Position numbers and translations under genes: made by a program. This document shows, piece after piece, positions 6,967 to 18,800 of a stretch of 36,675 bases of DNA (within the stretch, counting starts at the first letter, position 1; the number at the start of each line of letters is the position of its first letter). The notes under the pieces were generated by a model. The model did no database searches. It saw nothing but the letters and a program-made list of their open reading frames with translations, and was not told the DNA's origin. Where the stretch lies: the NCBI RefSeq assembly GCF_003585935.1, contig NZ_NRJG01000060.1, positions 1-36,675 of the forward strand. Reading direction: 5' to 3'. The DNA comes from Psittacicella hinzii (GTDB taxonomy: Bacteria > Pseudomonadota > Gammaproteobacteria > Enterobacterales > Psittacicellaceae).

Positions 6967-9753
6967 ATGTGGGATATTTATGTCATTGGCGATGTTAAAT
7001 TTTTAAGCGCCATCTTAAATGGCATAGCCATGATTTTTAAGGGCGAAGCTATTTGGGTGGCAGCTAAGATTTTTATTTTGTTGAGTATTTTACAACTAGG
7101 GATTAATGCTGTTTTACAGAACTCGTTTATGCAAGTACAGCAGCTAGCGGTTACTTGGTTAGTTGTGGCAGCGCTTTTTGTGCCAAGGGTTACGGTTACT
7201 TTGCATGATCGTAATAGTTTACTAACGCAAAACGTAGCGCAAGTGCCGGTTGGGATTGCAGTATTTGCTTCTTTTACAAGTAAGTTCGGCAAAACTATTG
7301 CCGATACCTTAGGGCATGCTTTTACGAGTGTGCATGAAGTTGGAGGGCAACCTGGAGTAACGCAAAGTTTTGAGCAACTACTTGCCCTTAGAGCGCGAGT
7401 GCTTGAAACTATGCTTACAAGCCAAAAACAAGGATCTGATCTTTATCGTTCTTGGCAACAATACTTAGGTGATTGTACTGAAATCTCTTTAGCTTTACGT
7501 CCAGGGATAAATGGAGCGAGTGATACAACTAAGATCTTTGGTACATCATTGCCCGAATCTTTAGCTTTAAACTCGCAAGTCTTTTATACCCAAGTGTATA
7601 AAGTAGGTACAACTCAAAGCATGACTTGTGCCCAAGCTTTTACTCACCTTAAACAACAAACCCTAGAGAATGTACAACAGCTTATTAATCCTCTACGTGG
7701 CAATGTGAATAAAAATATGCACTTGGCACAGATTAACGCTGACATTGTCACTTTAAGTAACGGACAATTAGATGCACAAAAGTACATCACGGCTTTAGCT
7801 ATGGCACAAATGCTAACCCAAACTCCGAGTTATACCCAATTAGGACAGGCCGTACAAGCACAAAGCCTTGCTCAACTCTATACTCAATGGACATTACAAG
7901 GTAATATTTTTACTCACACCGTAAAACCTTTACTTACGTTCTTAGAGGGCTTTTTCTATGCAGTAGTACCCTTTATTTTTCTGATTTTAATGTTAGGAAG
8001 TTTTGGTTATCGGATGTTAGGGAAGTTTGCCATGTTGTTAGTCTGGTTACAAATGTGGCAACCGATCATTACGATTATTAATCTGTACTACCAACAAGCA
8101 ATCAGTCGTTCGCTTACCGAAGTGCAACAAGCTTATATTGCCATAGATAGTTTTTGGGGCATAAGTATGTTTACGCAAAAACTTGAAAGCTATATCGCAA
8201 CTTCTGGCATGTTGCTTTCAAGTGTAGGAAGTCTAGCTCTCTTTCTGATCTATGGTGGAGCAGTAGCGGCTACGAGCTTAGCCGGACGTATAGCTCCTCC
8301 CTCACCAGCAGCTACCCCAGCCCTTGCTCCGAATGCGGTACAAGGAGCTCCAGTGGTGCAAGCTGGTTCACAATATAGTGCTGATATATATCAGGGAACA
8401 CGCGTATCTGGAGCTGAAGCTGCAGTTGGAACAGTAAACCTTGCGTCAACGCTTTCGCATATGCAAGCTAATGCTGCCCAGCAGATGTCAGCTGTAAGTA
8501 GTGGTGAAACTTTCTCCACTACCCAAGTAGCGACTCAAGCTACGAGTGTAGTCAGTTCGGCTATGGGCAGTATTGCATTAGGTAAAGACTATAGCTATAG
8601 TCAAAATAAAAGTTCAAGCCTTAGCGATAGCCATGTTGAAAGCGCAAGCAATAATGAACAACATTCATCAACTTATCAAAAACAAAGTAGTTGGAGTTTA
8701 AGTGGTACGGTAGGACAAGGTTCTGGTGTGCGTAGCTCACAAGTTATTAATCCTTTTCATGAAGATAATAAAGCTGTGGGTGCAATGAGTGGCATGGTAG
8801 GAACAGCAGGTATGGCTGCCGGAGAAGCTATGACTTCGAACCTTAATAGTAATAGTCCGATGTTAACTGATTATATGCAACCAGCCCAAGGCAACACTGC
8901 ACCAACGGCTATTCAAAATACTGGAGTAGGAACAGAGTTTAAAGCTCGTCACCAACGAAGTGCGACCGAAGATCAAAGTGTTGGAGCACAAGTAAGTACA
9001 AGCAGTACGCGTACGCGTCAACATGGAGATAGTACTAACTTTACGCAAAACCAACAAAGTTCAAGCTCACAATCACAAACTAGTGGTTTAAGTAACACTA
9101 ACTCTCAAAGCAATAGTGCACAAACGCAACAAGCTTATAGCTTAAATGATACTTATCAACAAGAATATCGCCAATTAGCACAAATGCAAGCGTCTTTAGG
9201 TTCGCGTCAAGATATGTCTGTGCTCGCTCTAGCCCAACAAACTCTTAGTCAACCAGGAGCAGCGGATTATCTGTCAAGTATAGTGAGTGCTAATCCGCAA
9301 TTAGCACGCGCGGCTGCCATGCACGAACGGAGTTTAGCTCCTTTAGTACCAGATACACAACAACGGCAAGTGGCAGCTCAAATTCAAGCACTCTTTAGTA
9401 ATGAGGGCATGAACTCTTATCAAGATCGAGCCAATATGTTGTGGTTCTTAACCTATGGACAATTACCACAAACAAATATTCTCCAAGGAGGAGTAAGGAT
9501 GAATCCAACACCACCTACAGCACCGACACCAAAAGTTGATCCTAGTGCTACTAGTGCTCAAGCCCAAAGTGCACCACAGCAACCAACTACAGCCCAAGCA
9601 CCAAGCTCTCCAACTAGTCCACAAGTGCCGGCTAATCCGGTAGCTATGCCTGGTGCTGGTGCACCAACCCTAAATACTAATCCGAATCGCGCTGAACATA
9701 CGCCTGTTGATCCGGAAGTAAGCAAATCATTGCAACATTTTCGGAATAAATAA
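6967..9753 (+). CDS. traG: TraG, F-type pilus assembly and mating-pair stabilisation protein
   Basis: TraG is an inner-membrane protein whose N-terminal part acts in pilus assembly and whose C-terminal part acts in mating stabilisation. The N-terminus (MWDIYVIGDVKFLSAILNGI) matches TraG_N. Membrane segments are visible near residues 33-50, 325-375 and 412-441. After residue about 445 the protein is soluble and rich in Ser, Gln and Ala, with a proline-rich end. At 928 aa it is close to F TraG. GGAGA lies 6 nt before the ATG at 6967, and it directly follows traH. An intrinsic terminator follows at 9760-9795. Confidence 0.92.
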   Translation: MWDIYVIGDVKFLSAILNGIAMIFKGEAIWVAAKIFILLSILQLGINAVLQNSFMQVQQLAVTWLVVAALFVPRVTVTLHDRNSLLTQNVAQVPVGIAVFASFTSKFGKTIADTLGHAFTSVHEVGGQPGVTQSFEQLLALRARVLETMLTSQKQGSDLYRSWQQYLGDCTEISLALRPGINGASDTTKIFGTSLPESLALNSQVFYTQVYKVGTTQSMTCAQAFTHLKQQTLENVQQLINPLRGNVNKNMHLAQINADIVTLSNGQLDAQKYITALAMAQMLTQTPSYTQLGQAVQAQSLAQLYTQWTLQGNIFTHTVKPLLTFLEGFFYAVVPFIFLILMLGSFGYRMLGKFAMLLVWLQMWQPIITIINLYYQQAISRSLTEVQQAYIAIDSFWGISMFTQKLESYIATSGMLLSSVGSLALFLIYGGAVAATSLAGRIAPPSPAATPALAPNAVQGAPVVQAGSQYSADIYQGTRVSGAEAAVGTVNLASTLSHMQANAAQQMSAVSSGETFSTTQVATQATSVVSSAMGSIALGKDYSYSQNKSSSLSDSHVESASNNEQHSSTYQKQSSWSLSGTVGQGSGVRSSQVINPFHEDNKAVGAMSGMVGTAGMAAGEAMTSNLNSNSPMLTDYMQPAQGNTAPTAIQNTGVGTEFKARHQRSATEDQSVGAQVSTSSTRTRQHGDSTNFTQNQQSSSSQSQTSGLSNTNSQSNSAQTQQAYSLNDTYQQEYRQLAQMQASLGSRQDMSVLALAQQTLSQPGAADYLSSIVSANPQLARAAAMHERSLAPLVPDTQQRQVAAQIQALFSNEGMNSYQDRANMLWFLTYGQLPQTNILQGGVRMNPTPPTAPTPKVDPSATSAQAQSAPQQPTTAQAPSSPTSPQVPANPVAMPGAGAPTLNTNPNRAEHTPVDPEVSKSLQHFRNK

Positions 9754-9759
9754 GGATTG

Positions 9760-9795
9760 AGGTTTCAGAGTGTATTCTCTGAAGCCTTATTTTTT
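9760..9795 (+). terminator. Intrinsic terminator after traG
   Basis: The stem is AGGTTTCAGAG (9760-9770) with CTCTGAAGCCT (9777-9787), one G-T pair, a 6-nt loop, then TATTTTTT. The next start codon is only 30 bp further on, so the following gene would depend on read-through, attenuation or a promoter inside traG. Confidence 0.7.
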
Positions 9796-9824
9796 AGATC
9801 GAGGAGTAATGAGAGGTTATAGAT

Positions 9825-12800
9825 ATGCAAAGAGATAGTTTAGACAATGAAACTTACGGAGCAACAAGTTTATTTAGTAGTTCATGGCAAGAGTTGTTGA
9901 AGTTTGATCCGCGAGCTTCGCATTTACCAATAAAAATTGTCTGCTTACCTACTTACGCTCCTTTAGGAGCGCAAGTAAGTACGCTCTTAAGTGCTGGTTG
10001 CACCAGCACAAGCGTACAACAGAAGCATCAAGCCAATAGTCTCTTAAGTAAGAATTTAACAACTCAAGGAATTAAGAGTACTACTGAGTTGTATCTCTTT
10101 GCTGAGCAAGAAGTCTTAGCACAAACTTCAGCTTACTTAGATTGTTACTTCCAAGGACAAGCCTTAGCCGCACAGCGCAGTAATAGTCATCAGCTTACGA
10201 CGCATCAAGAACAACAAAATAAACAAGAGCTACGAGAGCAACAAGTAACATCAACTCTAATACCAGAGTTAACATCAGCGTCAACATCAAAGGAAATCCC
10301 AAATCTAACTCAAGCAAGAGCTGTTAGTGAAGAATGCGAAGTTTATTACTATGTACAACTGGAACAGTTACGTTTGCATAGAGAAAGTAGTTTTAGAGAG
10401 GTGTTTGCGGTTACTAGTCTTGCTATGCAAGCAGCTTCAAAAGCCATTTTAATGTTGTGGACTTATAGTGAGATCCAGCAACAAAACTTAAGACAATATC
10501 TCCTTGCTCTTACTACAGCCTCAACTAGTACCTCAACCTTAACAGAACAAAGTACTTCACAACCTTTAATTATCTTTACTCATGAACCAGATTTAATTGC
10601 ACTTATAGAGTTAATTGGTTCTTACGTAGAAGAGGGTAATGATGATCTAAGCAATCACAACTCTCAAGCAGACGATGGAGGGTGTGTAACACTTCATAAC
10701 GCTAATATCTCTAATAGTGCTAGTAACACAGAGGTAGTAGAGGCTAATGGGGATGAGGATAGTAATCTTGCCAGTGAAGGTTCTCTTCTAGGAAAGCAAG
10801 CAGGTATTAATGGTATTAATAGTACTAGTGGTACTAATGAGCAGTTTAAGCAATGGAGCTTTTCTAATCAAGAGAGATTTTCTAACCAAAATCGCTCTTC
10901 TCATCAAGTAAAACCTAGACTATATCAGAGCTTAGATGAAGATGATTATCTGTTTGGTAGTGAAGTTGCGCTTGCTTACTTAAGTGAAACGGCTCTCCCT
11001 CTATCTTCAGCGCGCAGTAAAAGAGTAGTTAATGAGTACGTACAACTACTCTCTTGGGATATCTCAGAAGCCGAATCATATTGGCAACACTTTTTACAAA
11101 AACAATTACGACCAGTTATCCCAATCCTCAATCTTAAAGCTCCTTACACTAAAGCTTACTATGTGCAAGAGTACATGCAGTTCTACAAACATTACTATCA
11201 ACAATTATGTGACAGTACGTTATACAGAGATTTGCGTTATCCTACTGCAGACTTAGTGCAAGACTTGCAAGGTAAGGCGTTAGCCTTACCTCCAAGTATT
11301 GAACATCAAGCAAGACATCAGATTTTTCAGGATCTAACTTACTTGCATGTAGTGCATCCTTATGTCTGTTTAGGTAAGTTTGTAAAAGAAGAAGTAAGTG
11401 CTAGTGCTAATACTAGTACTAAGGTAAACACAGAAATGGATTACGTAGCTACTGAAGCTAATGGATTAGAGGATGGGGCTAATAATTTAACTACTGAAAT
11501 AAATGACTTAACAACAACTCAAGCTCAGCAGAGATTTACTTCCGCTTTTCATTTACATGACTTTCTTGCGTACTGTAAAGCTAAGTATGCTTGGCAGCAG
11601 CAAACTACATTATCTCCCTTGCAAGAGCAAATAGTACAAGTAGCACAACGCTTACACTCACTATTAGCTAGTTTATACACTTGGCAAACTGTAAATACTT
11701 ATCGATTTGCTAGTACAGCCATAAAGAAGCAAGTTGAACAACTTACTGCTTATTGGCAAGCTATCCCAACCTATGCTTTAAACCTAGAGCATGAAAGTGT
11801 GCAACTCATGCAACAAACTCAAGAAGCAACTAGTCCAGCTATAGCACAGATTAAGCTGCAATGCCAAGTAGAACGACAAATGCCTCTTGCTGTAGTCCAG
11901 CAACTAGTTGAGTATGTTGCTGATGCTTTTGCGGATCAACAAGAAGTAAAGCAAGTGACAGAGATTTTACGAGGTGGGACAATTAATGAACAAACTAAAC
12001 TCGATAATGAAGTCTTAGCAGCTAATCAACGCCTACTAAAACAAATCGTTGATTTACGTCATCTACAGTCGCTACTTAGTGATGGTGAAACTTCTTCTGA
12101 TGAAGTGGTGAACAAGAGTAAAGTAACAAATAGTAACGCTGCTGAGAGTGAAGTAACAACTAGTTACGCTTGTAAATCTAGTGCAAATGCTAATGCTAAA
12201 ACTAAAACTAAAGCCAAAACTAAACTAAAATTTAAACCCCAACCTAATCAACAGCAGCGTTGGCATAAGCTCTATCTGTGGTTAGATCTTAGTAATCAAT
12301 TAGCCTTAATTCGTAGTCCTTATACAGAAAAGCTCGTTACTTTAGCAAATCGTTATTTACACAATGGCTTTAATCATACTTATTTGCACCATAGCCAACA
12401 GCATATGCAACAAGTATGCCAAGTATTACAACAATGGACTTACCAAGCTGCGAAAGCAAGTAGTGAATACTCTTTACTTGGCTTAGTAGTAAATAATACG
12501 ATTCCTCATAGTTGGGAGTTACGTTTACTTGCTATGCAAGGTATTAAAGTTGCTCCACAAAAACTAGCTGTACATTGGTGGGATTTACAGTTGCTACAAC
12601 GTGCGAACTTAACTTCTTTAGCTTCGCCAGCTTATAGGGAGTTTAGTGATACTGCTTTTAAGCAGTATGCTTATCAGACCTTAGATTTTACGTGGGAGAA
12701 CTTAGAACCTGTACTTGCCTTAGGTAAAAGTATTGTGTGGCATCCGGTTAATTTAGGGCAACAGGTATTAGGGATCAATCGACAGCATCTAGTTGAGAGT

Positions 12801-15800
12801 TTGCTTTTAAAACTCTTTACCGATTATGGTGAAGAAATTGTTCCTTTACTCTTAGCCGATCTATATCAAGATCTAGACTTATTACCGCAAAAACGAATTC
12901 TCTGGCAAAAGAGTTTAGCTTTACTCTATCAAGGAGTATGTGATTTACCTCTTGAGCAAATAAGTATTGAGGAAATTATTACTTTAAGTGGAAGCTCTCA
13001 AACTCGTAATCAAGCGGATAATCCATCTTTGGGAACAAAGACAACGGAGATAGTTACAGATCCTCGTTTAAGTGAGTTAATTAGTGTTACTGAGTGTTAC
13101 TTAGGTAAGGCTAAAGCACAAAGAGAACGTAACATTAAACCACCTAAACGCACACCAGGAACTAATCGCCAGTTTATGCAACAGGTGATGGAGGTATTTA
13201 GTGAGCAAGGAGATGCTGACTTAAGTGAAAAAATCCAAGCAACTCTTGAGCATTTACAAAAACTCACCCAAGTAGCTACTCCTAATCATCTCTTATCTCC
13301 AGATCTTGCTTTAATTGCTCCGTATAGTAGTTTACAATTTGCTAAATCCTTATTTAAAGTACAACCAAGTTTGTATCAAGCTTTGCAAAGTACTCTTGAG
13401 CAAGTAAACGAAGGGATGGTTAGTCATCGGGTAGGAGATTTAATTTCTTTAACTAATACTACTTGGAGACAATATCAAGTTAATCTTACTGCTACCCAAG
13501 TACTCGCAGCTCTTGATCCTTGGACTAATAGTATTCTCGATCAAGCTTGGTACTTAACCCCAGAAGATCTACACTCCTATCTCACTAAAGAAAAAGTCCT
13601 CCTTGAGTTTATGCAAGTGTGGTACAGCTTTAAGCTGTATTTATCTTCTCAACTTATTGGATTGGAGCTTTATAACGAACTAGCAGATAAAAGTGCAGCA
13701 CAAGTTCTAGGTAAAGCTTGTTGGTTAACGGCTAATGCTCGTTTAGAATTAGCGCAATATAGTCCAACGCGCTATAGCAGTTTCTTAGAACAGCAGTTAG
13801 AAGTAACCAAGTTACTTAAACAAGCAAGTGTAACTTGCTTGCAAGCCTACAGTCAAGTAGCCTCAACAATCCAACTAAGTAACTACTATCAAACGCAGTT
13901 TCAGCAAACGCAATCACCGCAAACAAAGTATCAGCAACCATCAAAACAGCAAACAACATTGCCTGAGTTAATGCAGATTGGTAAAGAAGAATTGTATATC
14001 TCAGATCATGAAGGAGTACAAGTTAGTAGATTAGAACTAATGGTAAAAGCTTACCAAGATATTTTAGCTACGAAATTTATAACAACCAGTAAAACTTCCG
14101 AGCTTATTCTTAATAATCATGGTAATAATGAAATTAATGGTATAAATAAATCGATTTATTTGCAACAAAATAATGACATTGATACCCTTAGTTCTCAAGT
14201 GTTAGAGCAAGCTGCAAGTAAGGTAACTGATCAAGAAACAGAGGTTACGGTAGATGAAGTTACTGAGCTTAAGCAACAAGCAGCGCGAGTACGTACTAAT
14301 CTGTCGCAATGGCAACTTAGTTTTACGGATTTAGTCTCTTTAGCAGCCGAAGGAGTAGTACTTAATCCTCAGGTAACTGCTGGTAAGTATCTCCCGCAAT
14401 ACACTAATCAACCAATTCGTTCTTTAACTCATCTTGATCCATACTCCCAAACTCCACCTTTAGCTTTAGTGGATTTAAGAAGCCTTAACAAATACCCTGC
14501 TACGCATAAAGTATGGCAAACCCCATACGTTATGCTGCTAGATAAACGCTTAAATCCTCATTACCCTAAAGAGAATGGCAAGATCAGCTTATACGATCAA
14601 GGTTATAACTGTGGCAAGCTCTTAGAACTGAAAAAACTATTTCCTAAAGCGCAAAAACTAGAAAACAAGTGGTTAGATTTTAAGTATGCCAAGTATTGTA
14701 AGTTTAGTTGTCGGCAATTTGTAAATGCTCACTATCTACGCCAAAACTACTTATACGCACCAGATCCGGCTGGACAAAAGTTACATGTAGTTACTAATGA
14801 TGTAGATAAGCTTGCAGATGTGATTACTAAGCAAGGTGAACATATTTGGCAACTAGCTGCTTTACGTGATTATGATTTTCTGGCTTATGAACAAAATGAA
14901 TGGCAAGAAAGCTCTTGGTTAAATTTTATCCGCCGCTATAAGCAGCAAGTAGATGAGCAGTCAATTGCTTTGCAGCAATCAACTAACCATATTATTGCTA
15001 ATACCACTACTCATACGACTGAACATAATCATGTTAATAATCATGTTCATAGTCATTCTCATTGTACTGTTGATGAAGAACAGCTAGAATCACAAGTAAC
15101 TTTAAGTAACGCTAACCAGCAAGCCACAACCACCAGTAAAACTTCTACCCCTGTAGTATCAAAGCTGGGAAAGTTTAAAGCTCCTTGTGAGCAAGTGAGT
15201 ATTTTAGCTTGGTGGCAAATAGGGCAAGCGATAAACAGTATTACTAAACATCCGTTACTAAGTGTTACTTTGCAGCATGATAATGCTGCAAGAAAGAGCT
15301 TTGTTGGCAACAGCGTCAAAGAACTTTCTCCAAGTATTTCTATGTTTTGGGGGGGGGGGGGTGTTAGTAGCGACAAAGCTAACGGTTGTGTTAGTTGCAG
15401 TAATTATAGTTACGGCGGTTCTAACGCTGTTAGTAAAGATATAGATGAGAATGGTAACTTAAAACAAGAGCTATGGCAAGGCTTGCTATACCATCTAACC
15501 AAGATTATGGCTTTACCAAGATTTAATCTGTGGTTAGAAGCTTATCTTACTAATAGTAGAGAAGCATGGGTAGCGGCTCAAGAAGAACTGGAGTTAGAGC
15601 AACAAGAGCATTTACAAGCTAAAACAACTGCAAGCAAGTCAACTAGTTCAAGAGATAAAGAAAGTAAAAGTAACAAAAATAGCAAAAATAGCAAAAACTG
15701 TAAAAATAGTGCTTTAGATCTTACAGCCTTAAGAGAAAGTTTTAATGTAGAGCAAGTTTTAAATCATCGAGAGTTTAGTCGACAGTTAATGCAGGTACTA

Positions 15801-18800
15801 CCTTTACTCGAAAAAGATATAGTGCAAGAGAATGAACTATATTCTGAACTAGATACAGAACTAGACTCAAAACTAGAAAGAGGTAACTTTACCAAAGCTC
15901 TACAAGCTTTGCATCTTTGGCAAAAAACAGAACTTTATGCTTATCTCTTACCTTATGTCAGTGACTATTTACAGTTATGGCAAGAGGAAGTAAAACTTAC
16001 TAGCGAGTTAGCGGAGTTAAGTTTTTGGCAACAACTGTGGTTGTCCTTTGCTTGGCAAAGACAAGTAGTCTTAGATTGCTTTAAGGTTGCAGGCGTATAT
16101 GAACTAATACCAGCGGCTAATTTAAAAGTCATTACTAATATCCCTATAGACAAACTTAACTCTTCTAACTCTAGTCTCGAAGATACTTCTCTGCCTGAAT
16201 CAACTAGATCAGCAACCGATATAGTTACAGTTAGTAGTTTAGATAAATGTGACTATGTGTTACTTAACCATGCTTCACAACTTCCAGTAGCCATGTGGTG
16301 GAGGGGTCGAGAACTAGGTTCGTTAGAACCCAGTTCATTAAAACTTAGCTCATCAAAGATTTTTGATCTTACTTCAAGTGTAGATTGTAGAGTAACTTCA
16401 ACAGTTGCTTCACAAGAACCATCAAGAAAAGAGTTAGAGACACAAAGTCTCACTTTGCGTCAAGCTTTACTTGATTATTTTCTTTGGCAGCAAAGATCTA
16501 CTGCTTTACGCAACCAAGATCACACTCTAGCTAATCTAGCTCTAAGACAAAGAGTTCAACAACGAGTACAGTCGTATTCTTTAAATCAGTTGCACTCACA
16601 ACTGTGTCAGAGCTATTACCTATCACTTGTGTCACAACCTGTAACTTTATGTAAAGACTTTTGGCAAAGTCAAAACTGGTGCTTATGGTTACAACATAAA
16701 GCAACAATTCGTCAAGTAAGTAGCAATAGATTACTTCGTTATCAACCATCAGTACCAAGTGTATTTGTTACTAAAGATAATGCACAAGCTCAAAGTTTTA
16801 ATTCTTACAGCGTTACACAAAGTGACTTTAATCTGGTTAGTAATCCCAAGGATAGAGCTAATGGCAATGCCGTAAACTTAAATCAAACCTTACCAAATCT
16901 CCACTTACAGAACTTTCCGCAAAACCATCTCTGGCAAATCTGGTTAGAGAAAGAAGTGGGTACTGTAGCAAGTATGCTGCCACAGTCTTTAACTTCTTTC
17001 TTTGCCCAGAAAGTTATAGTTGTAAAAGGAGAAAAGAGTAAGACTGCTACTAATGAACAGTTTGCGCTTGATAGTGCAATTCACTTACATCCAGCAGATC
17101 GTAAGTTGTTTAATACAGAGTTAATGTCTTTAGCTCTGTGGGAGGCAACTAGCGATAAGAGACAGTCTTCTATTGTTGATTGTGAGATTGAACATAAGTT
17201 AAGCAACTTGAGGGAAGTTAACAACCGCAACTCAAGAAATGTATGTGAGTTATCCAATGCTTCTTTGAGATCTGGTTATAAGTCTTTTCCAGAGTTAGGT
17301 GCTTACTTAGCTTTGGATTGGCAGTGGCAATACCATCTCTTACAACTTCATCAAAGTCATAAACTCTTACCAGAAGCAACGATTGATAATTTATACAACA
17401 ACCTTACGCAAGTCTATGGACTGCATTATGGAGTAGATGTAACTTCTAGTAATGTAAGTGGTGGAGATAAGTCTAAGGTGGAGAGATGGTTAAGAGGTAA
17501 GTTGGGAGGAGACAACTCTACTCAACAAGGTAGCAGTACTAATTCACCCTTATCAAGAGCAATATCGTTATTAATATCTAAAGATAATGTACCTACTTGG
17601 CAACCTTTAAACAATCTTGCTTCTGAAAAGGTTGCTTCAGTAGATGTAACTAAAAGTAACACAGAGTTAAGATGTAGCTTAGATATAGAGGCTCAAGCAT
17701 CTTCAGCGCAAGAAACTAAGCAACAGAAGAGCTCTCTTGGAGGATTTGCTGCTCTTTGGCAAAAACTAACAAGAAAAGAGGCGTTACATAAAGTTACTTA
17801 TGATGCAGATGTTGCTGTAGATAAAAATGAACTTACTGCTGAGAATGATAGTGCTTCTGTTGAGGTTACTACTATTGTAATTGACGACAGTGATAGTGGT
17901 TCTGTCGTTAAAGATAGTAGCTTTGCAGACGATGCAGGTAATGTTCTAGCTAATGAGGAAGAGGTCTCTACTAACAATATGAATGCTATTTCTGATGATA
18001 TAGATCCATTCAGATCTTTATCCTCTCGAAAAGTAGAGACTAGGGTCGTTGATAGAGTTTTAAGTTTTAATCAAGCTTGTGCGCAAGCTGGAGTTAAAGC
18101 TGTATACAGAAGCTCTTATCTTAGTAACAACACATCTACAAGCAACCCAACTCAAGCTGTAGTTAATTCTTCATCTGTACTGCATGGTAATGCTGTTTCA
18201 TCAGTAACAGAAGAAGAGAAGCAACACAAAGAGGTTTCTCCTCAAATAAAAGAAGAGACTAAATCAATTAACCTTAAAGATGCTTCTTTTTCTAACAGCG
18301 TGACAAAAAGTGACGCTAATACTCTAAGTTTGCAGGTGGTAAATCCTCAAGGTTACATCACTGCTCTTGCTGGACAGCAAACTGCAGTAGCATTAAAGGA
18401 CGCTCAAGAGCTTGAACGTTTACGTTTAGAGATCTTACCAGCTTATATGCATGAGCAAATGAACGCTTCTTTAACAGAAGTGACACCCTGTTACTTTAGT
18501 ACCTTATTAACCCAGAAGTTGCAACTTTCTGTAGCTTTACGTAATCTACCAGAACTCTTACCAGAGACCTTTTATGTTACGCAAGTAGTGAATACGCAAG
18601 TAAATAGGAATTGGCAGCGAGCTGCCATAACTAGTTACTTGCGACATAAGCAAGATATCTTAGCTCCAGATTATCTCTTTACAGCAACTACGAGTACTCT
18701 ACCTCAAGCTTTAAATTATTTACCTCAAGGTTTAGAGTTAAGTGAGTATGAAGCTTGTCAGTTAGCTTTTAGTTACTTGTTTACTCAAGCTTGCTATACC

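Noticed and set aside
12710..12735. Walker A-like LALGKS in the giant protein
   Set aside because: It lacks the full GxxxxGK[ST] pattern and no matching acidic Walker B segment was found.
15262..15444. 60-aa ORF crossing the G13 tract
   Set aside because: It is an alternative frame of the giant gene; useful only to show where translation would end after loss of one G.
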